From assembly GCF_000335475.2 (NCBI RefSeq), contig NZ_ANAH02000017.1, positions 186,001 to 250,000 on the forward strand: a DNA stretch of 64,000 nt. The letters are read 5' to 3'. The position numbers were made by a program, and so were the translations under genes. Under the pieces are notes generated by a model that saw nothing but the letters and a program-made list of their open reading frames with translations, was not told the origin of the DNA and did not search any database. Below, one piece after another: positions 15,256 to 23,987 of this stretch (positions are counted from its first letter, which is position 1; the number at the start of each line of letters is the position of its first letter). Origin of the DNA: Cystobacter fuscus DSM 2262. GTDB taxonomy: Bacteria > Myxococcota > Myxococcia > Myxococcales > Myxococcaceae.

Positions 15256-15815
15256 GAAAGGCATCCACCATGAGCCGTACCAGCAAGGGCATTCCCGGCG
15301 CGCGCAGCGTCCATCACCTCGCCTATACCGTTCCCAACCTCGACCAGGCGGTCGACTTCTTCGTCAACGTCCTCGGGGCCGAGCTGCTGTATCGGATTGG
15401 CCCCGTCGAGGATCGGACGAGTGATTGGATGACTCGCCAGCTCAACGTGCACCCGCGGGCCTCGACCCACATCGCCATGCTCCGCTTCGGGCCCGTGAGC
15501 AACCTCGAGCTGTTCGAGTACACGTCGCCGGACCAGCGGCGGGAACTGCCGCGCAACAGCGACTGGGGCGGCCACCACCTGGCGATCGGCGTCGAGGACG
15601 TGGATGCCGCGGTGGACTACCTCCGGTCGGTGCCCGGCGTGAAGATCCTCGGCGAGCCGGAGACCATCACCGAGGGGCCCATCGCCGGGGACCGCTGGGT
15701 GTACTTCCTGACGCCGTGGGGCATGCAGATGGAGGTCCTCCACACGCCCAGGGGCATGCCGTACGAGAAGGACACCGACGCCCGCCTGTTCGAATCGAGC
15801 GAGTCCTGGGCCTGA
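15252..15815 (+). CDS. VOC (glyoxalase-fold) protein, candidate cyclitol epimerase
   Basis: 187 residues, two-module vicinal-oxygen-chelate fold. Metal ligands are all visible: His in SVHHLAYTVPNLDQAV, Glu in NLELFEYTSP, His in GGHHLAIGVEDVDAAVDYL and Glu in WGMQMEVLHTP. In the cetoniacytone pathway a VOC protein (CetB) epimerises 2-epi-5-epi-valiolone; the same pairing of cyclase and VOC protein here makes that the leading hypothesis. Its ATG overlaps the cupin stop (ATGA at 15252); a second ATG at 15270 would also fit. It is the last gene of the operon and ends four bases before the convergent radical SAM gene, without room for a separate terminator. Confidence 0.85.
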   Translation: MRKASTMSRTSKGIPGARSVHHLAYTVPNLDQAVDFFVNVLGAELLYRIGPVEDRTSDWMTRQLNVHPRASTHIAMLRFGPVSNLELFEYTSPDQRRELPRNSDWGGHHLAIGVEDVDAAVDYLRSVPGVKILGEPETITEGPIAGDRWVYFLTPWGMQMEVLHTPRGMPYEKDTDARLFESSESWA

Positions 15816-15819
15816 CGGT

Positions 15820-17094
15820 TCACCCGGTGGGGTCCGTTCGAGCACCCACCGCCTGGGGGGTGTGGGCCTCGGGCCACTTCAACCGCTTCACCAGCATGCG
15901 CGGGGTCGGCGGACGGGGATCCGGCGCATCCAGGGGCTCGACGACGAGGTCGAACAGCCCATGGTCGAAGGGCTTGCCCGGGGCGGGGGCCTGGGGGACG
16001 AGCCGCTCGCGCACGCCCTGCTTCGCGAGGGTCCGGGCCCGGTAGTGACAGTAGGGGTTGTTGCCCGGTCTGCCGAAGAGGGCATGCGCGGTGAAGCTGC
16101 ATCCCGCCATGCACGTGGAGGCGAAGGGGCAGGTGCGGCAGAAGCCCCAGAGGTCCTCCACGGTGCGAGTGCGCGTGAAGGCGAGGGGGGGCGCGTTGTC
16201 CCAGAGGTCGCGCAGGGGCCGCTCGCGCAGGTTGCCGCCCACGTAGTGTGCCGTCTGCAGGGAGGGGCAGCCCTTCACGGCTCCGTTGGACTCGATGCCC
16301 ATCACGTACCGGCCCGCCATGCAGCCGCGCCAGTGGTCCGAGGCGTCGGGGCCCGGCGAGCGCAGGACTCCTTCCTCGGGACCGAAGTAGCCCAGGTTGT
16401 TGCCGGGCATGAGGGTGATGCCGTCGGCGAAGGCGCGCTGCTTCAGCGCCGCGATGCGCGGCAGCAGATCGAGCAAGTCCCACGGTTGCAGGAGCAGGGC
16501 GGGGCGGTCGGCGGCGCGTCCGAGTGGCGCGGTGATTTGAAGCTGCCAGGCGCGGGGGCCCAGGCCCTTGAGGTGTTCGTAGAGCGGCTCCAGGTCCGCC
16601 TGGTTGAGCCGGTTGAAGTTCGTATTGACCGCCACGCGCACGCCCGCGGCGCTCAGGAAGCCGAGCGCCGCCGTGGCCGAGGCGAAGCTGCCCGGGGCGG
16701 CCCGCATCAGGTCATGCGTGGGCTCCAGGCCATCGATGCTCACCGAGGCCGCGTACAGGCCCGCCTCGGCCACCTGCCGCGCGAGCGCCTCGGTCATGCC
16801 GCGTCCGCCCGTGGTCAGCCCCGGACGGATGCCCGCCTCCTTCAAGGCGCGGATGATGTCGAGGAAGCCCGGGTGCAGGTAGGCCTCGCCGCCGATGAGG
16901 ACCACCTCGCGTGTGCGCATCTCGCGCAGTTGACGCACCACGTCCAGGGCTTCCGCGGTGGACAGCTCGTCGGGGCGCTGGGTACCCGCGCGCGATCCAC
17001 AATGGGTGCAGGGCTGATCACAGCGCAGCGTCAGCTCCCAGACCACGTAGGCCGGGTGGTGGTCGGGACGGGTGACATCGAGTCGGCGCAGCAT
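15820..17094 (-). CDS. Radical SAM/SPASM enzyme (424 aa)
   Basis: Residues 25-32 hold the radical SAM cluster motif CDQPCTHC (Cx3Cx2C), followed by the GGE-type motif in VVLIGGEAYLHPGF. A SPASM region with auxiliary cluster cysteines follows: CMAGRYVMGIESNG, KGCPSLQT, then CRTCPFASTCMAGCSFTAHA and NPYCHYRA. It is organised like peptide- or cofactor-maturing SPASM enzymes. GAGGGG lies six bases before the ATG at 17092-17094, so this start is preferred to the ATG two codons earlier, which abuts the SD. It converges on the cyclitol operon with four bases between stops. No peptide precursor gene is apparent nearby, so the substrate could be the cyclitol product, a distant peptide, or something else. 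Confidence 0.85.
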   Translation of the reverse strand: MLRRLDVTRPDHHPAYVVWELTLRCDQPCTHCGSRAGTQRPDELSTAEALDVVRQLREMRTREVVLIGGEAYLHPGFLDIIRALKEAGIRPGLTTGGRGMTEALARQVAEAGLYAASVSIDGLEPTHDLMRAAPGSFASATAALGFLSAAGVRVAVNTNFNRLNQADLEPLYEHLKGLGPRAWQLQITAPLGRAADRPALLLQPWDLLDLLPRIAALKQRAFADGITLMPGNNLGYFGPEEGVLRSPGPDASDHWRGCMAGRYVMGIESNGAVKGCPSLQTAHYVGGNLRERPLRDLWDNAPPLAFTRTRTVEDLWGFCRTCPFASTCMAGCSFTAHALFGRPGNNPYCHYRARTLAKQGVRERLVPQAPAPGKPFDHGLFDLVVEPLDAPDPRPPTPRMLVKRLKWPEAHTPQAVGARTDPTG

Positions 17095-17269
17095 GGACAT
17101 CCCCTCGGTTGGAGCAAGAACCGGGCACGCCCGCCTCCCCCCTGACGGGCTTGTCAGGGGGTGGAATCGGGAGGCTAAATGATTCCGGCGTTTTGCGCGC
17201 GGCATGGGCTTCGCTGAGGGCCCCGCGCGCCGGCCACCATGCGGGTGGCCCCGCACATAGGATACGCCA

Positions 17270-17668
17270 ATGACCTCTCTCTCCGCCTGTCAGCAGTGTC
17301 GCGGTTTCGTCCCCCCCGGCAGCGCCACGTGCGTGCATTGTGGCGCGGCCCTGACGGAGACCGTACCTCGTGGTGGCACGGGGCTGACGGCCCTCGCGGG
17401 CCTGGCCAGCGCGGGAATGGCGGCCATCACGCTGATGGCCTGCTACGGCATGCCGCCCTGCGACACGCCCGCGCCGGACGGTGGCTCGGATCGCTACCAC
17501 TGCTACGACTACGAGCCTCCGTCCCATTGTGCCTCGCCCGCGGCGGACGGAGGACTGACGGACGCGGATGGGGGCACGACGGGCTCGGACGGGGGAGAAC
17601 TCCCCCCCTGTGACGATGTCTTCCCCTCGCCTGGAGATGCCGGCACCGGCGCCGACGCCGGCCACTGA
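17270..17668 (+). CDS. Zinc-ribbon membrane-anchored small protein with Asp/Gly-rich tail
   Basis: 132 residues. The N-terminus forms a rubredoxin-type zinc ribbon with CQQCRG and CVHCGA. A short hydrophobic segment (LAGLASAGMAAITLMA) is followed by CYGMPPCD, and then a low-complexity tail of DGG and DAG motifs with several cysteines (CASPAADGG). Proteins with this layout are common in myxobacteria and have no assigned role. It begins 175 bp from the start of the radical SAM gene, divergently, and ends 134 bp before the STAND gene. No SD is convincing at the ATG. It is probably an independent gene. Confidence 0.6.
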   Translation: MTSLSACQQCRGFVPPGSATCVHCGAALTETVPRGGTGLTALAGLASAGMAAITLMACYGMPPCDTPAPDGGSDRYHCYDYEPPSHCASPAADGGLTDADGGTTGSDGGELPPCDDVFPSPGDAGTGADAGH

Positions 17669-17802
17669 GTCCGTGCACGGCGGGGCCGATGAGCCAGCAC
17701 CCGAGCAGGAGATGGCACGCAGCGCGGCGGACTGAGCGGAGGGGGGATCAGGGCTCCGGGCTCAGGTAACATCCCGGGCATCCCACCGAGGGCCCTTCAT
17801 TC

Positions 17803-20800
17803 ATGAGCGTGCTGCGCTGGCTCCACCTCAGCGATTTCCACCAGGGTATGGCCGGTCAGAGCTGGTTGTGGCCCAACGTGCGCGAGCTGTTCTTCCAGGA
17901 TCTGGAGAAGCTCCACGCGCTGTGTGGACCCTGTGACCTGGTGCTCTTCACGGGCGACCTCACCCAGCGGGGCAGCGCCGAGGAGTTCGCCCGCTTCGAC
18001 GAGACGCTGCACGAGCTCTTCGCTCACCTGCGAGGACTCGGCTCCGATCCGAAGCTGCTCGTCGTGCCCGGTAATCACGATCTCTCCCGGCCTTCTTCCA
18101 TGGAGACCGATGCACAGGTGAGGGTCCTCGGACGTTGGCGCGAGTACCCCGATGTGCAGAAGGTGTTCTGGACTGAGGCGGCATCCTCCTATCGCAAGGT
18201 GGTTCAGGGAGCGTTCGCCTCTTACGAGAAGTGGTGGCGGGAGACGGAGTTGCCTCGGCTGGAGACCCTGCGACATGGGTTGCTTCCCGGCGACTTCTCC
18301 GCGACCTTCGAGAAGGAAGGCGTGCGGCTTGGGATTCTTGGCCTGAACACCGCCTTCCTGCAGCTCACTGGCGAGGACTTCCACGGCAGGCTCGCCGTCG
18401 GGCTCCCTCAGTTCCATGAGAGCTGTGGTGGAGACGGACCCGCCTGGGTGGGCTCGCACGATGCCTGTCTGCTGCTGACCCACCACCCTCCCGACTGGCT
18501 GGACGCGGAGGCGCGGCAGGTGCTGCGCGGAGAGATCGCCTCTCCGGGAAGGTTCTTCGCGCACCTGTTCGGCCACATGCACGAGGGCGGCGCGAGGATG
18601 GTCGCCGAAGGCGGTCGCGAGCCCAGGCGCGACATTCAGGCTCCCTCTCTGTTCGGGCTCGAGCAGTGGGGGACCGCCCAGGAGTCGCGTCGGCATGGCT
18701 ACACCGTGGGACAGCTCGAGTTCGGTGAGGGCCACGGCTCCCTCCGACTCTGGCCGCGGAAGGCCCTCCGCAGGAACGATGGCTCCTGGCGTCTCGTTCA
18801 AGATGTCCACGAGTTCGACCTGGAGGATGACCAGGGGACTCGCCCCGAACAGGTGTCCCTCCGCAGGAGGAGCACGAAGGCGCCCCGTGGCCGCTCCACG
18901 AAAAAGGCACGGGTGGCCGATTTCGACGATCCCCTCCAAGCCCTGGTGGAGGGCATCCGCGAGCTGCCGAACGATCTCGCGCACCGCATCCAGGGCTTCC
19001 TCACCCATTATGTCGGCCCTGAGGCTCGTGGCGGCACGCCCTTCGGCGGACGGTCGGATGCGTTGTCGGAACTGGACCAGTGGCTCGATGGCGAGGGCCA
19101 ACCGCCCTACCGGCTGCTGATCGCTCCCGGCGGGCGCGGCAAATCGGCGCTGCTCGCGCACTGGGTGTGCCGACTCGCGAGGCGAGAGGACCTGGCCGTC
19201 GCGTACTTCCCCGTGAGCGTGCGCTTCCAGACCAACCTGGCGGGGCAGCTCTTCCAGGCGCTCGGCGCCCGGCTGGCGTGGCTGCACGGCGAGCCCATTC
19301 CCTCGGACTTCAACACTCCCGTGGATGTCTGGCGGCGCTTGTTCCTGGACGCGCTCTCCCGGCGGTTGGATGGGGGACGCCTGCTCCTGTTGGTGATCGA
19401 CGGGCTCGACGAGGCAGCTGACCTGGCACTCGGACCCACCCTGCTTCCCTTCCCGCCGTCACCGGGGTTGCGCATCGTGCTGTCCGCCCGGGAGATGACG
19501 AACCGGGACGTGGAGAGCTGGAGTCGGGTGCTGGGCTGGACCCAGCCTGGGCGGGTGGTGCCCATGGTGTTGGAGTCCCTGGATCGGCGGGGCATCTCCG
19601 AGGCACTCGGCGGGCTGAATCCCCCGATGGACCGGCTGGCGAATCATCCACCCATGGTGGAGGAGTTGCACCGGTTGACGCAGGGCGACCCGCTGCTGCT
19701 CGGGCTCTACCTCGAGCAGCTCTCCGGACGCCCGGAGTTGGAAGCGGTGCCCGAGCAACTCCGCTCCCTCCAGCCCGGCCTGGAGGGGTATTTCAACGGG
19801 TGGTGGGACGAGCAGCGGGATCTGTGGGGGGACGAAGCCCCACTGCGCGAGAGCGCGGTCAACGATTTGCTGGGAGCGTTGGCCTGTGCGCTCGGACCGC
19901 TGCGGCGGGACGACCTGCTGCGACTGCTGGGGCTCGGCAGCGGGCTGCGGCTGGACGAGACGCTCCGGCCAGTGGCGCGGCTCATCGTGGGAGATGGTCA
20001 GCGGCAGGGGATCGCCTTCACGCATCCCCGGCTGGCGACGTATCTCCAGTCGCGCCTGAGCGAGGACGAGCGGCGGGCCTGGACGTCCCGGTTCCTCGAC
20101 TGGGGCCGGAGCACGCTGAAGGCTCTGGAGTCCGGAGGCATGAATCCGAAGGACGTGTCTGCCTACCTCATCCATTATTACGGGGCGCACCTGGAGCGCG
20201 AGGAGCGGGGAGCGGAGGACTTCTTCCCATTGGTGAGCGAGGCCTGGCTCCGGGCCGTGGAGTCGCGCGAGCGGGCCTACGCGGGATTCCTCAACGACGT
20301 CGAGCGGGTCCGGAAGGCCCTCCAGCGGGACAATGAGGCGCGGCTCTCTGCCAGGCAACCCCTGGCGATTGCCGAGGAGGTGCGGTGCGGAGTGGTCCGC
20401 TCCAGCATCCACTCGATCGCGAAGAACCTCAGCTCCGCGCAGATGAAGGCCTTCATCTCGACGCGCTGGTGGACGCTGGAGGAGGCCCACTCGTACGCTC
20501 GGAACATCCCGGATGCGCCCAAGCGAATGGACGCCCTGCTGGCGATCGTGGACTGCGCTCCCGAGTCAAGGCGGGACGTGTATCTGCACGAGGCGCTCGA
20601 GATGGCGCTCGCCCTGGAGCGGAATGCTTTCCATTTCAGCAACCCCCTGGAGCGCGTCTACTCACGTGTCGCCGCTTCATTCTTGCCCACTATCGTGGAG
20701 ACGCTGGAGACCCACGAAGACGTGGCCTTTCGCATCAGCTCCCTGGTGTCATTGGCGAAGTGTCAGCCTCGCTCCCTGCGCCCGGCCATTCTCGAACGGG

Positions 20801-22692
20801 CACGAGCGCTGTTGAACTCGATTTTGAGAGAGGGAGCACGTGAGTCCTTGGAAAAGGAAGTCGAGGACGCGGCGGATTGGGAAAGAGTCCAGGCGCGCCG
20901 GATGCGTGGGTGGAATCTGTTCGCCGGGAGACGCGACTCCCGGCCATCCGAAGTCGTCTACGCCTTGTCGGCACTGGCCGCGACGCCTTCAGATGAATAT
21001 CCCGATCCGGACCGTGAACATGTCCTGTCCCAGGCATGGGTGAAGCACTTGGAGAGCCGCAATGCTGAACTGGAATTGCCCTCCGACCTTGATGAGCGGC
21101 AACTGAACAGGTTGGTGGAGTGCATCCCCGGGTTCAACTACATGGAGGCCCGAGCGTACCTGCTCGTCGCCCTCGCACCTCTGTTACCGCTGGGTTTGCT
21201 GCTCGACGCGTGGCGGTTCGCCCAAGAGATGGAGGATCCCGAGACTCGGGCAGAGGTATTGGCTGCCATCGTACCCCGGATGCCCGAGCCCGAGCGGCGA
21301 CTAGCGATCGAGGAGATGAGGCAAGCAGCGTTCGCGATATCCGACGCTGAGCAGGTGCTCACGGTCGCGGCTGCCCTTGGTGACCTGCTGTCCGAGCCAC
21401 AACGCAGCCAGATGCAGTTCTCGGTTTGGGAGGCGAGAGATCTGGCTCGGGGCTCGACTCGGCTCTACACTCTCACCGGTCTGATTCGATTCTTGCCCGA
21501 AGCGAAGCGGCGTGACGCGCTGGAGGAGGTACTGCGAGAATTCACATCTCGGGATGAGTTGGAATTGCGTACAAATACTTTTCTCTCCAGTCTGGGGCCG
21601 GCGTTGGCCTCACCTTCGATAAGGGAGTTGCTGCTGGACATCGAGTTCCGAGTTCCCGTCGATAAGCTGTCTTTCGACGCACTGGCGGAGATCGCTCCCT
21701 TCGTCCCAGATGAGTGGCTCGATGAGATGTGGAAGGCAACTTCGAGGGACGCGAATCCCAATCAAGTCATGTCTTATTTCCGGGCACTTGGTCCGCGGCT
21801 TTCTCCAGGGCTTCAGCGGACCGTAGTCGACACGCTGAGTGACAAGACCATCGGTGATGGGTGGCGGGCCCTGGTCGTCTCGGGTTTGGCTCCCAGCCTG
21901 GATGATTCACTTGTCTCTCGTGTTCTCGAGTGGATCTTCCCTGTGCGGAATGAATACCAGTTCTGGGCATTTGCGGAGCTGTGGCCGCGGCTCTCCAGCG
22001 AGTTGCGAGGGAAGTATTTTGTCGATGTGGTGAACGCGGCCCTCGCTCAAGAGGGAATACGCCGGGATCGGGTGGTGCAGGTACTCGCGGGTCCCCTGGC
22101 CGAGGTGCAAGGCGAGAAGGCTATTGACTTCGCCGAGGTGATTTCCCTCATAGGGTGGCGGGCGCTGTTCTTGGTGGATTTGTTGCCTTACCTGCCGCGG
22201 CATCAAGAGCGGATCATCCGTGATGCGCTCGACTGGGCAGCCATGGATGCTGAGACCTTCCGCGCCAGTACGGTGGTTCGGGCGTCGGCCCAGGCCCCGG
22301 ACGGCATGCTCCCAGAACTGGTCGCGGTCGCGAAGGGGGTTGAGGAGAGGGACGATCACCGTGCGGCGGCGTTGGGCGCCATTGCCTCGCGTCTGCCACA
22401 GGAGCAGCGATACGCGTTGTTGGAGGAGGCGTTGCGGCTTGCCATTCCAGGGAGGACAGGCATGTTCTGGGACGACCCGCTCCCGGAGTTGGTGCCGGAG
22501 CTGTGCCGGCTCCCGAGGGAGCAGCTGTACCGTCTCTGGACGGATGCGCTCTCTCGGCTCGCGAGCCAGGCCCGTCCGGAGTTCCTGAAGCAGCTCCAGG
22601 TGCTCGCTCCCGTCCTCCACGCGCTGGGCGGAGAGGAGGAGTTGGCCCAGGTCGTTCGGACCCTTCTGGAGGTGGGTCGCTGGTGGGCCTGA
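17803..22692 (+). CDS. Metallophosphoesterase-STAND NTPase with helical-repeat C-terminus (1629 aa)
   Basis: Three parts. (1) Residues 1 to ~300: calcineurin-like phosphoesterase with all metal motifs: LHLSDFHQG, LFTGDLTQRG, VVPGNHDLS, LLTHHPPDW and HLFGHMHEGG. (2) About 400-720: STAND/NACHT-like NTPase with Walker A APGGRGKSALL near residue 442 and Walker B LLLVIDGLDEA near 532, followed by winged-helix-like segments. (3) About 780-1629: a long array of helical repeats, likely the sensor surface. Effector-STAND-repeat architecture is typical of NLR-like bacterial immunity proteins (Avs and related conflict systems), where sensing of a phage product triggers nucleotide-dependent assembly and activates the N-terminal enzyme. 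Whether the phosphoesterase acts on nucleic acid or nucleotides is unknown. It is encoded alone, 7 kb from the Septu pair. Confidence 0.85.
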   Translation: MSVLRWLHLSDFHQGMAGQSWLWPNVRELFFQDLEKLHALCGPCDLVLFTGDLTQRGSAEEFARFDETLHELFAHLRGLGSDPKLLVVPGNHDLSRPSSMETDAQVRVLGRWREYPDVQKVFWTEAASSYRKVVQGAFASYEKWWRETELPRLETLRHGLLPGDFSATFEKEGVRLGILGLNTAFLQLTGEDFHGRLAVGLPQFHESCGGDGPAWVGSHDACLLLTHHPPDWLDAEARQVLRGEIASPGRFFAHLFGHMHEGGARMVAEGGREPRRDIQAPSLFGLEQWGTAQESRRHGYTVGQLEFGEGHGSLRLWPRKALRRNDGSWRLVQDVHEFDLEDDQGTRPEQVSLRRRSTKAPRGRSTKKARVADFDDPLQALVEGIRELPNDLAHRIQGFLTHYVGPEARGGTPFGGRSDALSELDQWLDGEGQPPYRLLIAPGGRGKSALLAHWVCRLARREDLAVAYFPVSVRFQTNLAGQLFQALGARLAWLHGEPIPSDFNTPVDVWRRLFLDALSRRLDGGRLLLLVIDGLDEAADLALGPTLLPFPPSPGLRIVLSAREMTNRDVESWSRVLGWTQPGRVVPMVLESLDRRGISEALGGLNPPMDRLANHPPMVEELHRLTQGDPLLLGLYLEQLSGRPELEAVPEQLRSLQPGLEGYFNGWWDEQRDLWGDEAPLRESAVNDLLGALACALGPLRRDDLLRLLGLGSGLRLDETLRPVARLIVGDGQRQGIAFTHPRLATYLQSRLSEDERRAWTSRFLDWGRSTLKALESGGMNPKDVSAYLIHYYGAHLEREERGAEDFFPLVSEAWLRAVESRERAYAGFLNDVERVRKALQRDNEARLSARQPLAIAEEVRCGVVRSSIHSIAKNLSSAQMKAFISTRWWTLEEAHSYARNIPDAPKRMDALLAIVDCAPESRRDVYLHEALEMALALERNAFHFSNPLERVYSRVAASFLPTIVETLETHEDVAFRISSLVSLAKCQPRSLRPAILERARALLNSILREGARESLEKEVEDAADWERVQARRMRGWNLFAGRRDSRPSEVVYALSALAATPSDEYPDPDREHVLSQAWVKHLESRNAELELPSDLDERQLNRLVECIPGFNYMEARAYLLVALAPLLPLGLLLDAWRFAQEMEDPETRAEVLAAIVPRMPEPERRLAIEEMRQAAFAISDAEQVLTVAAALGDLLSEPQRSQMQFSVWEARDLARGSTRLYTLTGLIRFLPEAKRRDALEEVLREFTSRDELELRTNTFLSSLGPALASPSIRELLLDIEFRVPVDKLSFDALAEIAPFVPDEWLDEMWKATSRDANPNQVMSYFRALGPRLSPGLQRTVVDTLSDKTIGDGWRALVVSGLAPSLDDSLVSRVLEWIFPVRNEYQFWAFAELWPRLSSELRGKYFVDVVNAALAQEGIRRDRVVQVLAGPLAEVQGEKAIDFAEVISLIGWRALFLVDLLPYLPRHQERIIRDALDWAAMDAETFRASTVVRASAQAPDGMLPELVAVAKGVEERDDHRAAALGAIASRLPQEQRYALLEEALRLAIPGRTGMFWDDPLPELVPELCRLPREQLYRLWTDALSRLASQARPEFLKQLQVLAPVLHALGGEEELAQVVRTLLEVGRWWA

Positions 22693-23081
22693 GTCAGCGC
22701 GTCGCGCACCTCGGCGAGCGCGGGTTCCACTTCGGGCGGTTGTCCTTGTCCATCATCACGGCACTGAAACGGGGCAGGCTCAAACCGCGGTGGCCTGCTG
22801 AAAAGGGCACAGTCCGAGGCTCCACACCTCACCACCCGAGCCCGCTCAAACCAGCCTGAAGGTGTCCCAACTTATGTAGCATCCCCCTTGTTGGGGGCGC
22901 TTCGCGCGCGTGCCAGTGGGACGCGCGGGCACATTCGTTCCCCCGCGTCATGAGTCCTCGTCTTGGCGACGCCTTTTTCTATCGCGTCCGGGCGGGCAGG
23001 GTGAGGCCACGGTGAACGCGCGGGCTCGCTCCTGACAGGAGTCGGCGCGCAGTCGCCAGGCCCTCTCAGGAGAGAACCGCC
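22693..23081. other. Intergenic region without recognisable gene
   Basis: 389 bases between the STAND gene and the betaine-binding protein. The only structure seen is a small hairpin, CCCCC-TTGTT-GGGGG at 22883-22897, with no T-run, in a position that could end STAND transcription. The downstream half should hold the promoter of the next gene, but no clear -35/-10 pair is visible. Open frames here are short and without family features. Confidence 0.5.
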
Positions 23082-23969
23082 TTGAATCGACGTCAATTCA
23101 TCCAAAGTACGCTGGGCACCGTGGGCGCCATGTGGGTCGCCGGTTGTGGTTCCGAGGAGCGCGTCCTCACGCAGCCGACCCTCACGCTCGGACAGATCGA
23201 TCTCTCGTTCCACGCCGCCGCGGCGGCGGTGGTCGCACGGATCCTGACCGACCATGGCCACCCGGTGGAGTTCAACACCGCGCTGCACGAGGAGATGTTC
23301 GCGCGCATGCAGCGCGAGGAGGTCGACCTCCTGTCCTCCGCGTGGCTGCCCGGGAGTCACGGTGCGTATCTCGCTCCCTTCGAGAACGAGGTCGAGAAGC
23401 TCTCCGTCCTCTACAACCCCTATGCGTTTTGGGGCGTACCCGATTACGTGCCCGAGGACGCCGTGTCGGCTGTCGCCGATCTCCTCGAGCCAGACGTCAC
23501 CGAGCGGATGACGAAGGTGATCCAGGGCATCGGGCCCGGCGCTGGCATCAGCCGCTTCTCCGTGGAGATCATGCAAGCCTATGGTCTCGGGAGCGCCGGC
23601 TACGAGTTCCGCAACGGGACGCAGCAGGACTGCGAGGACGCGTTCACTCGCGCCGTGGAGGAGAAACGCTGGGTCGTCGTCCCGCTCTGGCAGCCGCAGC
23701 ACCTCCACCACCGCTACCGCATTCGCGAGCTTGCCGAGCCCAAGGGGCTGCTGCGCGGGAAGGACGAGGCGACACTCCTCCTGCGCAAGGAACAGCTCTC
23801 GAAACTCCATCCGGAGGCGCTGCGCATGCTGCGCCGGATGCATCTCGGCAATGCCGAGGTCACCTACCTCGACTACTTGATCAACGTCGAGAAGAAGTCC
23901 CCCGCCGAGGCCGCTGCTCGCTGGTTCCAGGAGAACCCGGAAGTCGTCGAGCGTTGGCGGAACGGCTGA
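23082..23969 (+). CDS. Orphan glycine betaine-type ABC substrate-binding lipoprotein (OpuAC family)
   Basis: 295 residues. The start MNRRQFIQSTLGT resembles a Tat signal (RRQF) and leads to the lipobox WVAGC, so a Tat-exported lipoprotein is likely. The mature part follows OpuAC-like periplasmic binding proteins: an initial strand LGQIDLSFHAAAAAV, VDLLSSAWLPGSHGAY, the 'YNPYAFWGVPDYV' block, GIGPGAGI and WVVVPLWQPQHLHHRY. The aromatic residues (Trp, Tyr) that normally cage the quaternary ammonium are present in these blocks. AGGAGAG precedes the TTG start at 23082. No permease or ATPase gene lies beside it, so it must work with a transporter encoded elsewhere or as a sensor. It converges on the P450 gene with an 18-bp gap. 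Confidence 0.8.
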   Translation: MNRRQFIQSTLGTVGAMWVAGCGSEERVLTQPTLTLGQIDLSFHAAAAAVVARILTDHGHPVEFNTALHEEMFARMQREEVDLLSSAWLPGSHGAYLAPFENEVEKLSVLYNPYAFWGVPDYVPEDAVSAVADLLEPDVTERMTKVIQGIGPGAGISRFSVEIMQAYGLGSAGYEFRNGTQQDCEDAFTRAVEEKRWVVVPLWQPQHLHHRYRIRELAEPKGLLRGKDEATLLLRKEQLSKLHPEALRMLRRMHLGNAEVTYLDYLINVEKKSPAEAAARWFQENPEVVERWRNG

Positions 23970-23987
23970 GCATCCTCTACCTTCCGC

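Noticed and set aside
15816-17802. Precursor peptide for the radical SAM/SPASM enzyme
   Set aside because: I looked in the flanking DNA for a short gene with a leader and core. Only the zinc-ribbon membrane protein is present, which does not look like a substrate.
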